The position numbers were made by a program, and so were the translations under genes. A DNA stretch of 64,000 nucleotides, from the NCBI GenBank assembly GCA_025056455.1, contig JANWVY010000001.1:186001-250000 (forward strand). The letters are read 5' to 3'. This DNA is from Bryobacteraceae bacterium (GTDB lineage Bacteria > Acidobacteriota > Terriglobia > Bryobacterales > Bryobacteraceae). Positions 61,494 through 64,000 of this stretch are shown one piece after another; the first letter of the stretch is position 1, and the number at the start of each line of letters is the position of its first letter. A model generated the notes under the pieces. The model had not been told where the DNA came from and did not search any database. It saw only the letters and a program-made list of their open reading frames with translations.

Positions 61494-62153
61494 ATGAAGA
61501 GGTTTATTTTCGCGCTGTCGGCATACGCCATGTTTGCTCAACCTCCACAAGCAAACCGGCCACCGATGACCTTTTTCGTCACCAGCGTGGGGATGGGCGA
61601 TGGCGCAAACCTGGGCGGTCTTGCTGGAGCGGATGCACACTGCCAAAAGTTAGCTGCAGCGGCGGGCGCCGGGGATCGAACTTGGCGCGCTTATCTCAGC
61701 ACGCAGGCCACGGATGGAAAGCCGGCAGTGAATGCGCGTGACCGGATTGGCAGCGGTCCCTGGCACAATTATCGAGGTACGCTGATCGCGCGGGATCTGG
61801 CGCACCTGCACGGCGACACGCTGGAGCTGGCCCGGCTCGGAAACCTCATTACGAAAAACAACGCGCTTACTGAGAAGGGCGAGATTGTAAACGGCGTCGG
61901 GGATAAGCCCAACAAGCACGACATCCTGACAGGCACGCAACCAGACGGTCGCGCCTTTACCGACACGGCGGACCACACCTGCAAAAACTGGACTAGCAAT
62001 GGAGAAGGCAGCGCCCAGGTGGGCCATCACGATCGCAATGGCGGCGGGATCTCGTGGAACTCCACACACGGCTCTCGCGGATGCAGTCAAGAGAATCTGG
62101 TGGCCACGGGTGGAGCTGGGTTGTTCTACTGTTTCGCCGTTACTGGCCAATAG
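61494..62153 (+). CDS. Secreted C-type-lectin-like protein (DUF1554-like)
   Basis: 219 residues from the ATG at 61494, behind a GGAGGG site; signal peptide MKRFIFALSAYAMFAQ. The body resembles the lectin-fold DUF1554 group: MTFFVTSVGMGDGANLGGLAGADAHCQKLAAAAG, TWRAYLSTQ, DRIGSGPWHNYRGTLIA, and near the end CKNWTSNGEGSAQVGHHDR and GLFYCFAVTGQ. Four Cys residues could form disulfides. The binding partner is unknown. Confidence 0.72.
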   Translation: MKRFIFALSAYAMFAQPPQANRPPMTFFVTSVGMGDGANLGGLAGADAHCQKLAAAAGAGDRTWRAYLSTQATDGKPAVNARDRIGSGPWHNYRGTLIARDLAHLHGDTLELARLGNLITKNNALTEKGEIVNGVGDKPNKHDILTGTQPDGRAFTDTADHTCKNWTSNGEGSAQVGHHDRNGGGISWNSTHGSRGCSQENLVATGGAGLFYCFAVTGQ

Positions 62154-62205
62154 GCTTGCCGCCTCGAACTCGTCGGATCCCACAGAGAAGGCGTAAGCTT
62201 TTTTC

Positions 62206-63885
62206 GTGCCGCTCATGTTCGCCCGAGGGTTGTTCGTCGTCTTCTACGGTCTTGTGGTTTTCGAGCGTCCGCTAGTTGGCCAGAGTCTAGAACGCCACCA
62301 CGCTCGTTCCGTGGTCATCGCCCGGCAGGGGATTGCGGCCACAAGTCAAGTTCTCGCCTCCCAGTCCGCTGCGCAGATTCTGGGCCGCGGCGGTTCGGCG
62401 GTGGACGCGGCCATCGCGGCGAATGCTGTGCTCGGGGTCACCGAACCGATGATGTGCGGCTTGGGTGGCGACTTATTTGTGCTTTACTGGGAAGCCAAAA
62501 GCAGGAAGCTCGTGGGATTGAACGCAAGCGGGTGGTCTCCCCGAAAGCTCACCATTGAGCTTTTGAAGCAGCGCAAGATTGAGTCCATGCCATCGAGCGG
62601 CATTCTCAGCGCCACGGTGCCGGGCACAGTCGATGGCTGGCGTAAAATGCATCAACGCTACGGCAGGCTTCCCTGGGAAAGCCTGTTTCGTGACGCCATT
62701 TTTTATGCGGAGCACGGCTTCCCGGTTCATGAAATCGCGGCCAGCGCTTGGGATGAAAAAAGGCTGTCGCTAACGAGCGAGAGTAAGCGTGTTTTTCTGC
62801 CCCATGGTAAAGCTCCGCGCGCGGGAGAACTATTCCGCAATCCTGACCTCGCCCGGGCGCTCCGGCTGATTGCCAAAGAAGGTCCTGAGACCTTCTACAA
62901 AGGTGAGATCGCGAGGGCGATCCTCCGCACCTCGGAAAAGCTCCAGGGCGTGATGGAAGCGGCTGACCTTGCTGATTTCTCCTCGGAATTCGTCGAACCC
63001 ATTTTCACCGACTACCGGGGCTGGAGGGTGTACGAATTGCCTCCGAATGGCCAGGGCCTGGCGGCGCTTCAGATGCTCAACATGATGGAGCTGAGCCCAC
63101 CTTCGCCCTCCGGGCCGCACAGCCCCGCTGAAATGCACAAAAAGATTGAAGCGATGAAGCTTGCCTATGGCGATCTACAAAGCTATGTCGCCGACCCGAG
63201 ATTTGTGCAACTGCCGCTTCCCGGTCTGCTCTCCAAAGAATACGCAAAACAGCGCGCCGCGCGAATCCATCCCGAAAAGGCAAATTGCGAGATGAAGCCA
63301 GGTCATCCGCCATCGAGCGACACGACCTATCTGGCAATTGTAGATGCGGAAGGCAACATTGCCTCCTGGATCCAGAGCATCTCCAGCGTATTCGGTTCAG
63401 GCGTCGTGGTGGAGGGCATGGGTTTTCACCTGCACAATCGCGGCGCAGGTTTCCAGCTGGACGCCAAACATCCAAACGGCCTCGCGGGCCGTAAGCGTCC
63501 CTTTCATACCATCATTCCCGGATTTCTCGAGAAAGGCGACATCCGGATTGGCTTTGGGATCATGGGCGGATCCAACCAACCGCTCGCGCACGCTCAATTT
63601 GTCTCCCATGTCGTCGATTACGGGATGGACATCCAAGCCGCACTGGAGGCCGCGCGCTTTACCAAGCGTAACCGTGGGGGCTGCGACGTGCAGATCGAAT
63701 CGCGAGTGGGACTGACCACAATTGAGGCGCTAACGGCACTCGGCCACCAGGTGAGCGTCAGGAAGGCCTACTCACCAGTTATGGGTCGAGGAAATGCGGT
63801 CTTACACGACGCCTCGCGCCAGCTCAACTTTGGAGCAAGTGATCCCCGGGCCGATGGAGCGGCGATTCCAGCCCCCATCCCTTAA
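62206..63885 (+). CDS. ggt: Gamma-glutamyltransferase, exported
   Basis: 559 residues from the GTG at 62206 (an ATG three codons later is an equal alternative). A signal-like start is followed by GRGGSAVDAAIAANAVLGVTEPMMCGLGGDLF, the family's first block. The autoprocessing and catalytic Thr is Thr373 in PSSDTTYLAIVDAEGN, where the proenzyme is cut to give large and small subunits. GSGVVVEGMGFHLHNRGAGF and GIMGGSNQPLAHAQF are typical of the small subunit. It transfers or hydrolyses gamma-glutamyl groups, for example from glutathione. It is convergent with a DUF1501 gene. Confidence 0.92.
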   Translation: MPLMFARGLFVVFYGLVVFERPLVGQSLERHHARSVVIARQGIAATSQVLASQSAAQILGRGGSAVDAAIAANAVLGVTEPMMCGLGGDLFVLYWEAKSRKLVGLNASGWSPRKLTIELLKQRKIESMPSSGILSATVPGTVDGWRKMHQRYGRLPWESLFRDAIFYAEHGFPVHEIAASAWDEKRLSLTSESKRVFLPHGKAPRAGELFRNPDLARALRLIAKEGPETFYKGEIARAILRTSEKLQGVMEAADLADFSSEFVEPIFTDYRGWRVYELPPNGQGLAALQMLNMMELSPPSPSGPHSPAEMHKKIEAMKLAYGDLQSYVADPRFVQLPLPGLLSKEYAKQRAARIHPEKANCEMKPGHPPSSDTTYLAIVDAEGNIASWIQSISSVFGSGVVVEGMGFHLHNRGAGFQLDAKHPNGLAGRKRPFHTIIPGFLEKGDIRIGFGIMGGSNQPLAHAQFVSHVVDYGMDIQAALEAARFTKRNRGGCDVQIESRVGLTTIEALTALGHQVSVRKAYSPVMGRGNAVLHDASRQLNFGASDPRADGAAIPAPIP

Positions 63886-63931
63886 GTGTTGGAACCTGCA
63901 CTTCGAATGCTGGCGCACCAGCTGGCCACGT

Positions 63932-64000
63932 TTAGGCAAGAATCTCGCGGGCGACCACCCCGTGCACGTCAGTGAGGCGGAAATCCCTTCCACCATAGCG
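63932..64000 (-). CDS. DUF1501 family protein, last 22 residues (runs out of the window)
   Basis: The minus strand from 64000 to the TAA at 63932-63934 reads RYGGRDFRLTDVHGVVAREILA, which is the usual C-terminal end of exported DUF1501 proteins (sulfatase-like fold) of Planctomycetes and Acidobacteriota. Only this tail lies in the window, so the call rests on one motif. Confidence 0.65.
   Translation of the reverse strand, partial: RYGGRDFRLTDVHGVVAREILA

Noticed and set aside
1-64000. CRISPR arrays, insertion sequences, prophage or integrase genes
   Set aside because: No regular repeat-spacer pattern, transposase or integrase motif was found on either strand.

Overview
This window looks like a chromosomal segment of an Acidobacteriota bacterium, most likely of the Solibacteres/Bryobacterales group. 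The evidence is the gene mix: Oar-like TonB-dependent receptors with an N-terminal carboxypeptidase-type domain, a DUF1592/DUF1552 cytochrome pair, a DUF1501 tail, PQQ-propeller and DUF1080 proteins, many secreted propeller proteins, and a Planctomycetes/Solibacter-type microcompartment locus. GC is fairly high and even. I see no phage, insertion sequence or CRISPR array, so this looks like ordinary chromosome with several compact operons.

Layout. 1-1623: the end of a bacterial microcompartment operon (class II aldolase tail, one hexameric shell protein, three pentameric shell proteins). 1654-6144: a neutral-ceramidase-like secreted hydrolase divergent from a TonB-dependent receptor split by a frameshift. 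6250-12189 (minus): a czcCBA-type divalent metal RND efflux operon with a DUF190 PII-like gene inside it, divergent from 12379-15182, a histidine kinase and a sigma-54 activator; a good -24/-12 promoter with a possible enhancer palindrome lies between them. 15285-17974: two secreted proteins of unknown role. 18079-23674 (minus): 2-oxoacid:ferredoxin oxidoreductase alpha and beta subunits, an unusual 818-residue protein ending in a ferredoxin domain, and a possible 65-residue protein. 23944-26478: a membrane/DCC-domain protein and a Kelch protein. 26541-29537: an intact TonB-dependent receptor. 29629-32992: S9 peptidase and NHL-repeat protein.

33030-33319: a long stem structure, a tRNA-Thr(TGT) gene and a bidirectional terminator. 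33347-38224 (minus): a PQQ-propeller protein and a second frameshifted TonB-dependent receptor, separated by a very strong terminator. 38455-43639: DUF1592, DUF1552 and ankyrin-repeat genes in a coupled array. 43636-45330: ilvD. 45432-47510: a second S9 peptidase. 47723-51319: dnaK, dnaJ and hspR without grpE, with a promoter that overlaps a HAIR-like site. 51528-54878 (minus): FkbM methyltransferase, a lipoprotein that joins a CusF-like copper domain to SCO1, and a TPR protein. 54949-57861: a membrane-anchored carbonic-anhydrase-like protein, a methyltransferase, tdk and ispE. 58017-61325 (minus): two membrane proteins of unknown role and a DUF1080 protein. 61494-63885: a secreted lectin-like protein and gamma-glutamyltransferase. 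The window closes with the last codons of a DUF1501 gene.

The best leads for new biology are: the 818-residue ferredoxin-tailed partner of the KorAB-like enzyme; the sigma-54 control of a metal efflux operon that carries its own PII-like protein, by an activator with an altered GAFTGA loop; the candidate encapsulation peptide on the microcompartment aldolase; the CusF-SCO fusion; the ankyrin gene attached to DUF1592/DUF1552; and two TonB-receptor genes each broken by what looks like a single missing base in a C/G run.
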